A stretch of 24,480 bases of DNA from an uncultured Acidimicrobiales bacterium (GTDB taxonomy: Bacteria > Actinomycetota > Acidimicrobiia > Acidimicrobiales > SZUA-35): assembly GCA_938008925.1 (NCBI GenBank), contig CALLIQ010000405.1, positions 1 to 24,480 on the forward strand, written 5' to 3'. The notes beneath the pieces were generated by a model. It was not told the DNA's origin, ran no database searches, and saw nothing but the letters and a program-made list of their open reading frames with translations. The translations under genes were made by a program, and so were the position numbers. Each line of letters begins with the position of its first letter. The stretch's first letter is position 1. Of this stretch, positions 1 through 6,969 are shown one piece after another.

Positions 1-108
1 CATGGCGGCGAGGCGGGGATCAGACTCCCAGTGGCGGCATCGGTGGTCAAGTACCCCTCGATCGAGCTGGCGGGAGTGCAGGCGAGCCACCGGCGCCACC
101 ACCGATGA
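1..108 (+). CDS. C-terminal end of an unidentified protein, cut by window edge
   Basis: The first reading frame is open from base 1 to a TGA at 106-108 and gives about 35 residues ending in the basic tail ASHRRHHR. Most codons end in G or C, as in the neighbouring genes. An ATG at 105 overlaps its stop as ATGA, a common operon junction, although I place the next gene's start further downstream. The fragment is too short to name. It could equally be a chance open frame. Confidence 0.35.
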   Translation, partial: HGGEAGIRLPVAASVVKYPSIELAGVQASHRRHHR

Positions 109-194
109 AGCTGGTCGCGTGTGCTAGGCCGGAGCGATCCCAACCCGTCCGACCTGCCTGTCCGACCCAGCCCGTCACCGACGCGGAGACCCCG

Positions 195-497
195 ATGCGC
201 ATCGCCTTGACCACCACCCAGCCAACGCTCGTCGAACCGACGATCTTCACCGCCTTCGACGTTCTGGCTCCCGGCCGCGACGTCGCCGATGTGCTCGAGG
301 CCCTCGGTGCCGACGGCGCACCGTGCGACGAGCCGGGGCACGTCTTCGTCTCGATCGACGCGGTTCGCAGGCTCGCCGGCACCCATGCTGATGAGGCGTG
401 GGAGGGTCAGCTCGACGGGATGCTCTCCTATGCCGGATCGAAGGGCTGGCTCAGCGAGGACGAAGCGATGATCAAAGCCCATCTCTCACAGGACTGA
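195..497 (+). CDS. Small protein of unknown function upstream of an F420-type oxidoreductase
   Basis: Encodes about 100 residues with no motif I recognise; there is no signal peptide or membrane segment, and the second half is helical (SIDAVRRLAG, then DGMLSYAGSKGWLSEDEAMI). I chose ATG 195 because GGAG lies 6 bases before it. An in-frame ATG at 105 overlaps the preceding stop as ATGA and would add 30 residues, but that stretch has poorer codons and low-complexity Pro/Arg content. The stop is only 12 bases before the next gene, so the two are probably co-transcribed. It could be a partner of the oxidoreductase, but nothing in the sequence proves this. Confidence 0.7.
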   Translation: MRIALTTTQPTLVEPTIFTAFDVLAPGRDVADVLEALGADGAPCDEPGHVFVSIDAVRRLAGTHADEAWEGQLDGMLSYAGSKGWLSEDEAMIKAHLSQD

Positions 498-509
498 CGA
501 GAGGAACCC

Positions 510-1433
510 ATGACCGCAGTTCGCACCACCGCAGTTCACTCCGCCGCCGCTCACTCCACCGCCGCTCACTCCACCGCAGGGAGTTCGGCCGAAGGGCCGG
601 CAGTCGGCCTGTTCGGCATCAACATGGGGGCGGCAGGCCACCCCGCGGACATGGCCCGGATCGCCCGAGCAGCCGAGGATGCTGGCTACGAGTCGTTGTG
701 GACGGGCGAACACATCGTGCTCCCTGACCCGCAGGCGCCGCCGTCGCCAGCGCCCCCGGAGACCCCCATGGTCGACACCGCAGCGTCGCTCAGCTATCTG
801 GCGGCGATCACCGACACGATCAAGCTCGGCAGCGGGATCATCATCTTGCCCCAACGCCAACCCGCCGTTCTCGCCAAGAGCCTCGCCTCGGTCGACTACC
901 TGTCGGGCGGCCGACTCATCTTCGGACTCGGTGTCGGGTACCTCGAGCCCGAGATGACAGCGTGCTCGACCCCGATGGAGCGGCGCGGCGACCGGTCAGA
1001 CGAGTACCTGGCGGCCATGCGCTGTCTGTGGTCCGGTGACGCCGTCTCCTTCGACGGTGAGTTCATCCGTTTCGACGGCGTGACCGCCAATCCCAAGCCG
1101 GTGCAGAACTCGATCCACACCGTGGTCGGCGGGCACTCCATGCGCGCCGCCCGTCGGTCGGTCGGCCTGGCCAACGGGTGGTACGGATTCATGCGCGACC
1201 CCGAGACGACCGCACTCGACATCGAGCGGCTTCGCCGAGCTGGCGACGAGGTCGACCGGCCGGCAGACCTCGGACCGCTCGAGATCTCGATCACACCGCA
1301 ACGACGACTTCGAGACGGTGACCTCGAGGCCTACGCCGAACTCGGTGTCGACCGTCTGATCCTGCAACCGGGTTGGCACAGAGCACCCGATGAGATTCTG
1401 GCGTTCATCGAACAGCACGCGCCGAACGCGTGA
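510..1433 (+). CDS. Luciferase-like (LLM) F420-dependent oxidoreductase
   Basis: A 307-residue TIM-barrel flavin/F420 oxidoreductase of the luciferase-like monooxygenase superfamily. Family features are visible: the start of the barrel (AVGLFGINMG), ARAAEDAGYESLWTGEH near residues 50-66, IKLGSGIIILPQRQPAVLAK, the SGGRLIFGLGVGY loop and the later PVQNSIHTVVGGHS segment. Close family members usually use F420 rather than FMN, which fits the fbiC gene at 8527-10905; the substrate is unknown. GAGG precedes the ATG at good distance. The first 25 residues are a low-complexity Ala-His-Ser-Thr stretch made by a 15-bp DNA repeat, and the true barrel starts near residue 30, so the start could lie downstream. 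A hairpin overlaps the stop codon. Confidence 0.88.
   Translation: MTAVRTTAVHSAAAHSTAAHSTAGSSAEGPAVGLFGINMGAAGHPADMARIARAAEDAGYESLWTGEHIVLPDPQAPPSPAPPETPMVDTAASLSYLAAITDTIKLGSGIIILPQRQPAVLAKSLASVDYLSGGRLIFGLGVGYLEPEMTACSTPMERRGDRSDEYLAAMRCLWSGDAVSFDGEFIRFDGVTANPKPVQNSIHTVVGGHSMRAARRSVGLANGWYGFMRDPETTALDIERLRRAGDEVDRPADLGPLEISITPQRRLRDGDLEAYAELGVDRLILQPGWHRAPDEILAFIEQHAPNA
536..580 (+). repeat. Three 15-bp tandem units inside the oxidoreductase N-terminus
   Basis: Three consecutive 15-bp units each begin TCACTCC and differ at only a few bases. They encode the repeated Ala-Ala-His-Ser-Thr-type pentapeptide that forms the N-terminal extension of the oxidoreductase. The unit length is a multiple of three, so copy-number change keeps the frame. 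Confidence 0.8.
1416..1432 (+). terminator. Hairpin overlapping the stop codon of the oxidoreductase gene
   Basis: CACGCG (1416-1421) and CGCGTG (1427-1432) form a perfect 6-bp stem with a 5-nt loop. The stop codon TGA occupies 1431-1433. No T-tract follows, so this is a candidate terminator or 3' end stabiliser only. Confidence 0.4.
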
Positions 1434-1444
1434 GCGGTCGGTCA

Positions 1445-1474
1445 TCGACTGCGAGCCGATCGCGGAGATAGCTT
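1445..1474 (+). promoter_or_regulatory. Putative leaderless promoter for the DUF3151 gene
   Basis: TCGACT (1445-1450) resembles a -35 box at four of six positions. After 18 bases comes TAGCTT (1469-1474), a TANNNT-type -10 box. Only 6 bases separate this from the GTG at 1481, and there is no Shine-Dalgarno sequence, so transcription should start at or next to the start codon. Confidence 0.5.
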
Positions 1475-1480
1475 GACTCG

Positions 1481-1921
1481 GTGACCAACATCGACCTGAG
1501 CAGTGGACCGCCCGAGACGATTCTTCCCCCGGTCCGTCCCGACATCGATGCCGCGCTCGCTGCCGCCCTCGCCTTGCCCGACGCCGACGAGCGCCGCGCC
1601 GGCGTCGCCGCCATCGTGGCTGCACAGCCCCGATATCTCGATGGCTGGGCCCGCCTCGGGGAGCTCGGCCGCGACACGATCGAACAGTACGCCGCGTTCC
1701 GGGTCGGCTATCACCGCGGCCTCGACACGCTCCGCCAGAACGGGTGGCGCGGCTCTGGCTACGTCCGTTGGCAGCACGAAACCAACCGCGGATTCCTTCG
1801 CGCCCTCGCCGGCCTCGAGCGCACCGCTGGCGAGATCGGCGAATCCGATGAGGAGGAGCGGTGCCGCCTGTTCCTCCTTCAGCTCGACCCCGCCTGGACC
1901 GCAGCGAACCTCGACGACTGA
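1481..1921 (+). CDS. DUF3151 family protein
   Basis: A 146-residue protein that matches the actinobacterial DUF3151 pattern as I remember it: a short N-terminal PP..LP segment, a helical repeat-like middle (PRYLDGWARLGELG), then the conserved block GYHRGLDTLRQNGWRG, followed by W.HE.NRGFLRALA and a C-terminal ERC..FL.QLDP. The molecular function of the family is unknown to me; the helix pairs resemble TPR-like folds. The GTG start follows a -10-like box by 6 bases. mobA begins 15 bases after the stop, so the two are probably co-transcribed. Confidence 0.85.
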   Translation: MTNIDLSSGPPETILPPVRPDIDAALAAALALPDADERRAGVAAIVAAQPRYLDGWARLGELGRDTIEQYAAFRVGYHRGLDTLRQNGWRGSGYVRWQHETNRGFLRALAGLERTAGEIGESDEEERCRLFLLQLDPAWTAANLDD

Positions 1922-1936
1922 TCGGCCCGACCGTCG

Positions 1937-2518
1937 ATGTACACCGACCCCGTCGTCGTCGGCGCCATCTTGATGGGTGGTGAAAGCCGACGCTTTGGGA
2001 GCGACAAGGCCCTGGCCGACATCGACGGCAAGCCGATGGGCGCTCGGATCGCCGATGTTCTCCGAGACGCTGGTCTCGATCCCGTCGTGGCCGTCGGGGG
2101 CGAAGCGGGCGGACAACTCGGATTGGTGACCGTTCCCGACCGCCGGCCCGGCGCCGGACCGTTGGCCGGGCTCGCCAGCGTCCTCAGCTGGGCTGGGCGC
2201 GGGGGAGTGGTCGTCGTGCCCTGTGACCACCCGACCCTCTCGGCGATCGACGTCGAGGCGCTCATCCACACCTTCTCGGCCGACCCCGATCGTCCTGCCG
2301 TTGGCGCCGTGGCCGACGACCCGCACGTGAGCGTCGGGTGCTGGCCAGCGGCCATGGCCCGATCCGTGCAACGGCTGCTCGATGGGGGCGACCATCGCTT
2401 TCGATCAGCTCTCGATCTCGTCGAGCCGCAGTTGGTCCCGATCAGCGAGGCATCTGCACGCGACGCCGACGACCCCGCCGCGCTTCGGACGGCCCTCGAG
2501 GACCAAACCGGCCGCTGA
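1937..2518 (+). CDS. mobA: Molybdenum cofactor guanylyltransferase (MobA)
   Basis: A 193-residue nucleotidyltransferase that transfers GMP from GTP to molybdopterin to make the guanine dinucleotide form of the cofactor. The signature LMGGESRRFGSDK spans residues 12-24 and contains the nucleotide-binding loop and the catalytic-region lysine. PGAGPLAGL (71-79) and the metal-binding region VVPCDHP (93-99) follow in the expected order; most relatives have CDMP here, so His replaces Met. The length is normal. The ATG lies 15 bases after the DUF3151 stop. No molybdoenzyme is visible in the window. A close alternative would be a related NTP-transferase such as MocA. Confidence 0.85.
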   Translation: MYTDPVVVGAILMGGESRRFGSDKALADIDGKPMGARIADVLRDAGLDPVVAVGGEAGGQLGLVTVPDRRPGAGPLAGLASVLSWAGRGGVVVVPCDHPTLSAIDVEALIHTFSADPDRPAVGAVADDPHVSVGCWPAAMARSVQRLLDGGDHRFRSALDLVEPQLVPISEASARDADDPAALRTALEDQTGR

Positions 2519-2538
2519 CGCAGCAGACCGCCCGAATC

Positions 2539-2555
2539 CGTGGTCGACGACCACG
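2539..2555 (+). terminator. 7-bp hairpin between mobA and rnd
   Basis: CGTGGTC (2539-2545) and GACCACG (2549-2555) form a perfect stem with a 3-nt loop, 20 bases after the mobA stop. There is no T-tract. A smaller 4-bp hairpin (2514-2524) sits over the mobA stop itself. Likely a terminator of the mobA transcript. Confidence 0.45.
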
Positions 2556-2596
2556 AACCGCGTCAGCGGCAGGACCCTCGCCTAGGGTGGTTGTCC

Positions 2597-3757
2597 GTGC
2601 CGAGACTGATCACCGACCAAGCCGAGTTCGAAGCGGTGATCGCGCAACTGATCGAAGTCGACCGCTATGGACTCGACACCGAGTTCCACCGCGAGCGCAC
2701 CTACTACCCCCACGTCGCCCTCGTGCAGCTGGCATGGGCGGACGATCTCGTGCTCGTCGACCCGCTGGCCGTCGATCTCGCACCCTTCGTCGCCGTTCTG
2801 GAGAGCGACGCCACCTGCATCCTCCACGCTGGTCTGCAGGACCTCGAGGTGCTCGAGTTGGCCTGCGGCACGGTGCCGTCGAAACTGTTCGACACCCAGA
2901 TCGCGGCCGGCTTTCTCGGCATGGCCACCGGATCACTGGTGTCCTTGCTCGATCGCTTCCTGAACACCACGATTCCGAAGGGTGACCGACTCACGGATTG
3001 GTTGCAGCGGCCACTCACCGACGACCAGCTCGACTACGCCGCGGGCGACGTGCTCCACCTGCTCGAACTCACCGACGTGATCACCGCCGATCTCGAGGAG
3101 ATGGGACGCCTCGAGTGGGCGATGCAGGAGTGTGAGCTCGCCAGGCAACGACCGCGCAATCGTCGTGTGCCCGAAGAGGCCGTCTTGCGGATCAAGGAAG
3201 CTCGCAATCTCAAGGGGAAGGCACAGCGGGTCGCCACCGAACTCGCAGCGTGGCGCGAACGGCGAGCGGCGACGCTCGACGTCCCCGTGCGCCAGGTACT
3301 GCCCGACATCGCCCTGGTCGCGATGTCGCAGCAGACGCCCACCACCATCGATGGGCTCAAGAAGATCCGCGGTATCGACGGTCGCCACATGCGAAACGGC
3401 GCCGACCGGGAACTGCTGACCGCGATCACCGCCGGGATCAACGCTCCGAACGTCAAGGAACCGAGCACGCCGCGTACGCCGGATCTCCCCCGAGAACTCC
3501 GCCCCGTGGTCACGCTCGTCACCGCCTGGATCTCGCAGTTGGCGAGAGACCACAAGCTCGACCCCGCCCTTCTCGCAACCCGGGCCGACGTGGAGGGTTT
3601 GTTGGGCGGCGACAGCGGTCGGCTCCACGAGGGATGGCGAGCCGATCTGGTCGGCGAACCGATTCGCCAGCTGGTCGGCGGCAATGCCGCGCTGGCCTTC
3701 GATGGTGACGGACGTTTGTCGCTCGAAGCGCGGAGCCACCAGCCGCTCAATTCCTGA
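2597..3757 (+). CDS. rnd: Ribonuclease D
   Basis: A 386-residue 3'-5' exoribonuclease of the DEDD-y class, involved in trimming tRNA and other stable RNA ends. All catalytic motifs are present: ExoI LDTEF (Asp27, Glu29), ExoII HAGLQDLEVL (Asp82) and ExoIII LDYAAGDVLHLL (Tyr147, Asp151). An HRDC domain occupies roughly residues 190-290 (IKEARNLKGKAQRVATELA, then LPDIALVAMSQ and DGLKKIRGI). The C-terminal 90 residues form a further helical region. I chose GTG 2597; the frame is open further upstream to 2540, but the exonuclease domain begins at LITDQAEFEAVI. AGGGTGG just upstream could act as a ribosome site, and the overlapping TAGGGT as a -10 box. The gene converges on a diguanylate cyclase gene. 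Confidence 0.92.
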   Translation: MPRLITDQAEFEAVIAQLIEVDRYGLDTEFHRERTYYPHVALVQLAWADDLVLVDPLAVDLAPFVAVLESDATCILHAGLQDLEVLELACGTVPSKLFDTQIAAGFLGMATGSLVSLLDRFLNTTIPKGDRLTDWLQRPLTDDQLDYAAGDVLHLLELTDVITADLEEMGRLEWAMQECELARQRPRNRRVPEEAVLRIKEARNLKGKAQRVATELAAWRERRAATLDVPVRQVLPDIALVAMSQQTPTTIDGLKKIRGIDGRHMRNGADRELLTAITAGINAPNVKEPSTPRTPDLPRELRPVVTLVTAWISQLARDHKLDPALLATRADVEGLLGGDSGRLHEGWRADLVGEPIRQLVGGNAALAFDGDGRLSLEARSHQPLNS

Positions 3758-3769
3758 GCTCAGCTCAGG
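3753..3769. terminator. Bidirectional hairpin containing the stop codons of two converging genes
   Basis: CCTGAGC (3753-3759) and GCTCAGG (3763-3769) form a perfect 7-bp stem with a 3-nt loop. The rnd stop TGA (3755-3757) is in the left arm and the stop of the minus-strand diguanylate cyclase (3765-3767) is in the right arm. Only 7 bases separate the two genes, so this hairpin most likely ends both transcripts. Confidence 0.6.
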
Positions 3770-4679
3770 GTTCGTCTCCGGGGTCCTCGGTGGGCCGTTT
3801 CGCTTCGCCGGCGCGGCTCGAGGACCGAGCAGCCTTCATCGCGTACATGGCGGCGTCCGCGCCCTTCAGCAGATCGCCGGCGAGATCGGTGCCGTCCGAC
3901 ATCGCCCAGCCAATCGAGGCACGAATCACGACATCGTCGAGTCCGACCATCGGTTCGGCGAGCATCGAGTGGGCTCGATCGACCAAGCGGACCACCTCGT
4001 CGTGGTCGGTATCGGGGCAGGCGATGACGAACTCGTCGCCACCGATTCGGCCCAGTAGGTCATCGACACGAAAGCCGGCGACGAGACGCTCGGCGACCTC
4101 TTCGAGCACCCGATCACCGACGTCGTGGCCTCGCTCGTCGTTGATGTTCTTGAACCGGTCGAGGTCGACGTAGAGAACCGCCAGCGTCTGCTCTCGCCGC
4201 CGGCACAGGGCGAGCTCGTCTTCGAGAAACTGCAAGAGTGAGCGCCGGTTGAGTAGACCGGTCAACGAGTCGTGGGCGGCGAGGTACACAGCGTGTTCCT
4301 CGGCGACCCGACGGTCCGTGACATCGCGACCGATCGCCATCACTTCGACCAGCTGCCCGGCCGAATCGAACACACCCTTGTCGGTCCAATGGAACCAGCG
4401 GATGTCGCCCTCGTGATCGCGACAGCGGTGCTCGTTCCACACGACACCGATGGCGGGCGTGAGCTGCTGCACCCGTCGAAGACCGATCTCGACGTCGTCG
4501 CGCAGATCGCCACCGCACAGCTCGAGGAAGGACCGGCCCACCAGATCGTGGCGCGTCCGGCCGTGGAACGCGGCGTACGCGGCGTTCACGTAGAGGAGCA
4601 AGCCGTCGGGGCGGTAGCGACAGACCAGATCGGGGAACTGGTCGACGAGATGGCGGAAGTCGTCGAAGGCAGCGGTCAT
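3765..4679 (-). CDS. PAS-GGDEF diguanylate cyclase
   Basis: A 304-residue cytosolic signalling protein that should make cyclic di-GMP from two GTP. An N-terminal PAS domain (about residues 8-125: FPDLVCRYRPDGLLLYVN, then IRWFHWTDKGVFD) is followed by a GGDEF domain from HDSLTGLLNRRSL (136-148). The active site RIGGDEF is intact (GGDEF 213-217), and an RVDD inhibitory site (204-207) lies exactly 5 residues upstream, so product feedback inhibition is expected. No EAL domain or membrane helix is present. I chose ATG 4679, where the PAS domain begins; the frame stays open to a GTG at 4781, but that extra segment crosses an 8-bp hairpin and looks non-coding. No clear ribosome site is seen at either start. 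Confidence 0.9.
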   Translation of the reverse strand: MTAAFDDFRHLVDQFPDLVCRYRPDGLLLYVNAAYAAFHGRTRHDLVGRSFLELCGGDLRDDVEIGLRRVQQLTPAIGVVWNEHRCRDHEGDIRWFHWTDKGVFDSAGQLVEVMAIGRDVTDRRVAEEHAVYLAAHDSLTGLLNRRSLLQFLEDELALCRRREQTLAVLYVDLDRFKNINDERGHDVGDRVLEEVAERLVAGFRVDDLLGRIGGDEFVIACPDTDHDEVVRLVDRAHSMLAEPMVGLDDVVIRASIGWAMSDGTDLAGDLLKGADAAMYAMKAARSSSRAGEAKRPTEDPGDEP

Positions 4680-4691
4680 GCAGAGGAACGT

Positions 4692-4714
4692 GACGCCCGG
4701 TTCAGGCGGGCGTC
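4692..4714 (-). promoter_or_regulatory. Strong hairpin just upstream of the diguanylate cyclase start
   Basis: GACGCCCG (4692-4699) and CGGGCGTC (4707-4714) make a perfect 8-bp stem with a 7-nt loop, 12 bases before the chosen ATG. It could be a terminator for transcription arriving from the 62-codon gene upstream, or an element of the cyclase leader that limits translation. The sequence does not decide between these. Confidence 0.45.
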
Positions 4715-4816
4715 GATGGTCAGACAAACGGGTCGGAACTCGCGACGCCCATCGATGAGCCCGCGGCGGCTGTATCGACACCTGGGCTGTTCAACTTGAG
4801 TCGACGGGGTGCCCTC

Positions 4817-4882
4817 GATCGCTCAGCTCAGTGCTCACGGTCGCTCAGCTCAGTGCTCACGGTCGCTCAGCTCAGTGCCCTC
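4817..4882. repeat. Three 22-bp tandem repeats at the 3' end of the 62-codon gene
   Basis: Units at 4817-4838, 4839-4860 and 4861-4882 share the core TCGCTCAGCTCAGTG. The second is almost identical to the first, and the third diverges in its last bases. The third unit contains the final codons and the TGA of the minus-strand gene ending at 4867, so the other two look like tandem copies of that gene end, each bringing a duplicate of its stop region. Confidence 0.85.
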
Positions 4883-5055
4883 GCCGCCTTCTCGAGTGCC
4901 CGGCGAGCCGTGAGCAACCGCTTCTCCTCGGGTGGCCGCGCGGTCGCCCCCTGGTCGACGGCTTCGCGCAGCAGATCGAGTGCGAGGTCCTCGATGACCT
5001 CGCCGAGCCGTTCGATCTCCGTCTTGATCTCGTCCATCCGCTCTTCGATCGCCAT
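4867..5055 (-). CDS. Small helical protein of unknown function (62 residues)
   Basis: The 62-residue product is charged and almost entirely helix-forming: MDEIKTEIERLGEVIEDLAL has coiled-coil spacing of hydrophobic residues, a short Pro-containing turn (ATARPPEEK) follows, and a second helix LLTARRALEKAARAL ends the protein. A two-helix hairpin is the likely fold. Codon use agrees with coding. No convincing ribosome site precedes ATG 5055. It is divergent from the cysteine-rich gene, with about 100 bases between them. I do not recognise a family; partner binding or a small regulatory role are only possibilities. Confidence 0.6.
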   Translation of the reverse strand: MAIEERMDEIKTEIERLGEVIEDLALDLLREAVDQGATARPPEEKRLLTARRALEKAARALS

Positions 5056-5147
5056 CTCGACAGTCTCGCATCATCGGCGTCTTCGATGGCTCACGAGCGA
5101 CGGCGTGCACCGCCAGGCGGCATGGCCGGGCGTCATCGCTGTGCCGC

Positions 5148-5153
5148 TAGCCT
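5148..5153 (+). promoter_or_regulatory. -10-like box of a putative leaderless promoter
   Basis: TAGCCT fits the TANNNT -10 pattern and stands 6 bases before the GTG at 5160, which lacks a Shine-Dalgarno sequence. No convincing -35 box is visible. Confidence 0.35.
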
Positions 5154-5159
5154 GCCGCG

Positions 5160-5921
5160 GTGCCGACCGTTCCCCCCGGGCGTCCAGACCACGATCGTCA
5201 CGACTGGCTTTCGCTGGTCGACGGCGACGACACCTGGATGTTCGACACCACCTTCTTGCTGTCGAGCTATCGCTGCGTCTACGGCGACGGGTGTCAGTCG
5301 ATCACCGACGACCCGAACCACGATCAGCCGGAGCTCACCGAGGCCCTCGGCTGTTGTGTTCACGGCGCACACTTCGTCGACGAAGACGATCTGAGCGACG
5401 TCGCCGCCGCCGCTGCGTTGCTCACCGACGAGGACTGGCAGTTCCGTCGCAAGGCGGTGAAGAAGGGCGGTGCGTTCAAGCAGAACAAGGACGGCGACTG
5501 GGTCACCCGCCGCCATGACGGCGCCTGCATCTTCCTCAATCGGCACGACTTCTCCGGCGGCCCCGGATGCGCCCTCCACGGCGCAGCGCTTCGGCGAGAT
5601 GAGCGTCCACTCGACTGGAAGCCCGACGTTTGTTGGCAGGTGCCGATTCGACTCGACATCCACACCGACGACAACGACTACGACACGGTCTTCATCCGCG
5701 CCTGGGACCGGCGCGACTGGGGTGCCGGCGGTGAAGACTTCCACTGGTGGTGCATCGAAGACGCCGCCACCTATCGGGGCGGCGACCCGGTGTACCGGAG
5801 CTGTCGCGACGAGCTGATCGAGATGGTGGGGGAGGAGATCTACGATCGCCTCGCCGCCGAGCTCGACTGGCGGGTCGCACAGCCGACGACGGCGACGCCG
5901 GTCTCTCTCAGGACCCGCTGA
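5160..5921 (+). CDS. Cysteine-rich protein, possibly metal-binding (DUF3109/YkgJ-like layout)
   Basis: A 253-residue protein with nine cysteines (39, 45, 65, 66, 123, 137, 158, 198, 215). The arrangement RCVYGDGC, GCCVHGAHF, then C.FLNRHDF..G.GCALHGAAL and KPDVCWQVP resembles the C..L....GC.LH......KP..C..P pattern of zinc/iron-chelating cluster proteins (DUF3109, YkgJ), which I recall from memory and cannot confirm here. No signal peptide is seen, so it should be cytosolic. The His and Cys ligands would suit an Fe-S cluster or zinc. The GTG start is supported by a -10-like box 6 bases upstream. The gene stands alone, divergent from the 62-codon gene. Function unknown. Confidence 0.8.
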   Translation: MPTVPPGRPDHDRHDWLSLVDGDDTWMFDTTFLLSSYRCVYGDGCQSITDDPNHDQPELTEALGCCVHGAHFVDEDDLSDVAAAAALLTDEDWQFRRKAVKKGGAFKQNKDGDWVTRRHDGACIFLNRHDFSGGPGCALHGAALRRDERPLDWKPDVCWQVPIRLDIHTDDNDYDTVFIRAWDRRDWGAGGEDFHWWCIEDAATYRGGDPVYRSCRDELIEMVGEEIYDRLAAELDWRVAQPTTATPVSLRTR

Positions 5922-5936
5922 TTCGTCAAAGGCTGA

Positions 5937-5975
5937 CCCATCACCCGACCGAGTGAATGTTCCTGGTTTGATGGG
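5937..5975. repeat. Inverted repeat upstream of the orphan gene
   Basis: CCCATCA (5937-5943) and TGATGGG (5969-5975) are perfect inverted arms 25 bases apart. A direct repeat AAAGGCT lies just outside them on both sides (5928-5934 and 5979-5985). It could be a regulator site for the gene at 6020, or a terminator for the cysteine-rich gene ending at 5921. Confidence 0.4.
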
Positions 5976-6019
5976 CCGAAAGGCTCAAGTCTTCGACCAA
6001 TCGTGCCGTTGCCTCAGTC

Positions 6020-6934
6020 GTGACGCAGATCGACTTGCCAAACACCATGTCCGTTGTCGAGGCGGCGAACGCTGACCACAGCGTCACACAGCCGACTGGA
6101 CATGTGAACGGCCGCACAGCCGGCCAGGGGACGAGCGAGGCGCACCCGACCGCCAATCTCTGGGCGTGCGTGCAGGCCCCGGTCAACCGCGTCGATGCTG
6201 CGCATGCGCTGCTCGGACTCGATCAACGAGCGCTGCGCCAGCTCGGCGCGGCTGAGATGCTGACGACGCCGATCACGGGCAGCCTGTTGGACAACGGCCA
6301 CCGGATCCTCGACCAGCCGGGTTTCCCCCACAGCCAACTGGAACTCGCGGCAGAGGTCGCGGCGGGCCTTCGCGTGCTCAACGCCGCTGGCTCTGCCCTC
6401 GAAGCAATCCCGACCTGGGCCTACGACGACGAACGGCTTCGCCACGCTCGTGGCGCACACGCACGAACGCAGGCCCTCGCCGCCCACTCGGCATTCCACG
6501 AACAAAGCGTCGTTGATGCCGCTTCCCGGCGAACCAGCTCGACGTTCAGCGAAACGGCGTTGTCGCTGCGCACGCTGTTGCCCCTCGTCGACAGCCGAAC
6601 CAGCCTTCAGCACGAGCTCGTCCTCGTTGTTCTCGGCCACGCCGCAGCTGCGGGAATCCGACCAGCGTTGGAGATCCGAGACGGCATCGCCGTGTGCGGT
6701 CGGATCGCGTATCGCCACAGCGGCAATCGCGGATCGGAAGGACCGTCAGGCCTCCGGGTCGGCTCACTGTTGATCGACGTACCCGACTATCGGGGTGAGC
6801 CACGGTCGGTCGCTCTCGAGCGCCTGCGGTCACGAGCGGGCAAGCGCACCGCGATCCTCGTTGAATCGGCGACGGAGCTGACCGAGTTCGAGGCGGTCAT
6901 TCGCGCCGAACTACTCGGGCCGGCCCTGCCATAA
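6020..6934 (+). CDS. Unrecognised 304-residue protein
   Basis: The frame is long and reasonably coding in character, but G/C at third positions is visibly lower than in neighbouring genes (many CAA, GCA, GCT, CGA and GAA codons). I recognise no family. About the first 45 residues are polar and probably disordered. Residues about 50-185 are helix-rich and Ala/Leu-rich. The last 100 residues alternate strand-like and helical segments (ELVLVVLGHAAAAGI, GSLLIDVPDYRG, RTAILVESATELTEFEAVI), suggesting an alpha/beta domain faintly like a degenerate receiver; that is only an impression. No signal peptide or membrane helix is seen. GTG 6020 has no clear ribosome site and ATG 6047 is an alternative. 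A minus-strand frame overlaps it (6014-6718) but looks less protein-like. Possibly an acquired or lineage-specific gene. Confidence 0.6.
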   Translation: MTQIDLPNTMSVVEAANADHSVTQPTGHVNGRTAGQGTSEAHPTANLWACVQAPVNRVDAAHALLGLDQRALRQLGAAEMLTTPITGSLLDNGHRILDQPGFPHSQLELAAEVAAGLRVLNAAGSALEAIPTWAYDDERLRHARGAHARTQALAAHSAFHEQSVVDAASRRTSSTFSETALSLRTLLPLVDSRTSLQHELVLVVLGHAAAAGIRPALEIRDGIAVCGRIAYRHSGNRGSEGPSGLRVGSLLIDVPDYRGEPRSVALERLRSRAGKRTAILVESATELTEFEAVIRAELLGPALP

Positions 6935-6969
6935 CGTCCGGCGACCCAAATGATTCCGATGGGCGCGTC

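Noticed and set aside
1442..2395. A 317-codon open frame on the minus strand
   Set aside because: It runs antisense across both DUF3151 and mobA, ignoring their boundary, and shows no family features.
6014..6718. A 234-codon minus-strand frame opposite the orphan gene
   Set aside because: Less protein-like composition and no ribosome site. The plus-strand frame is longer and has a better codon pattern, though neither has homology I can recognise.
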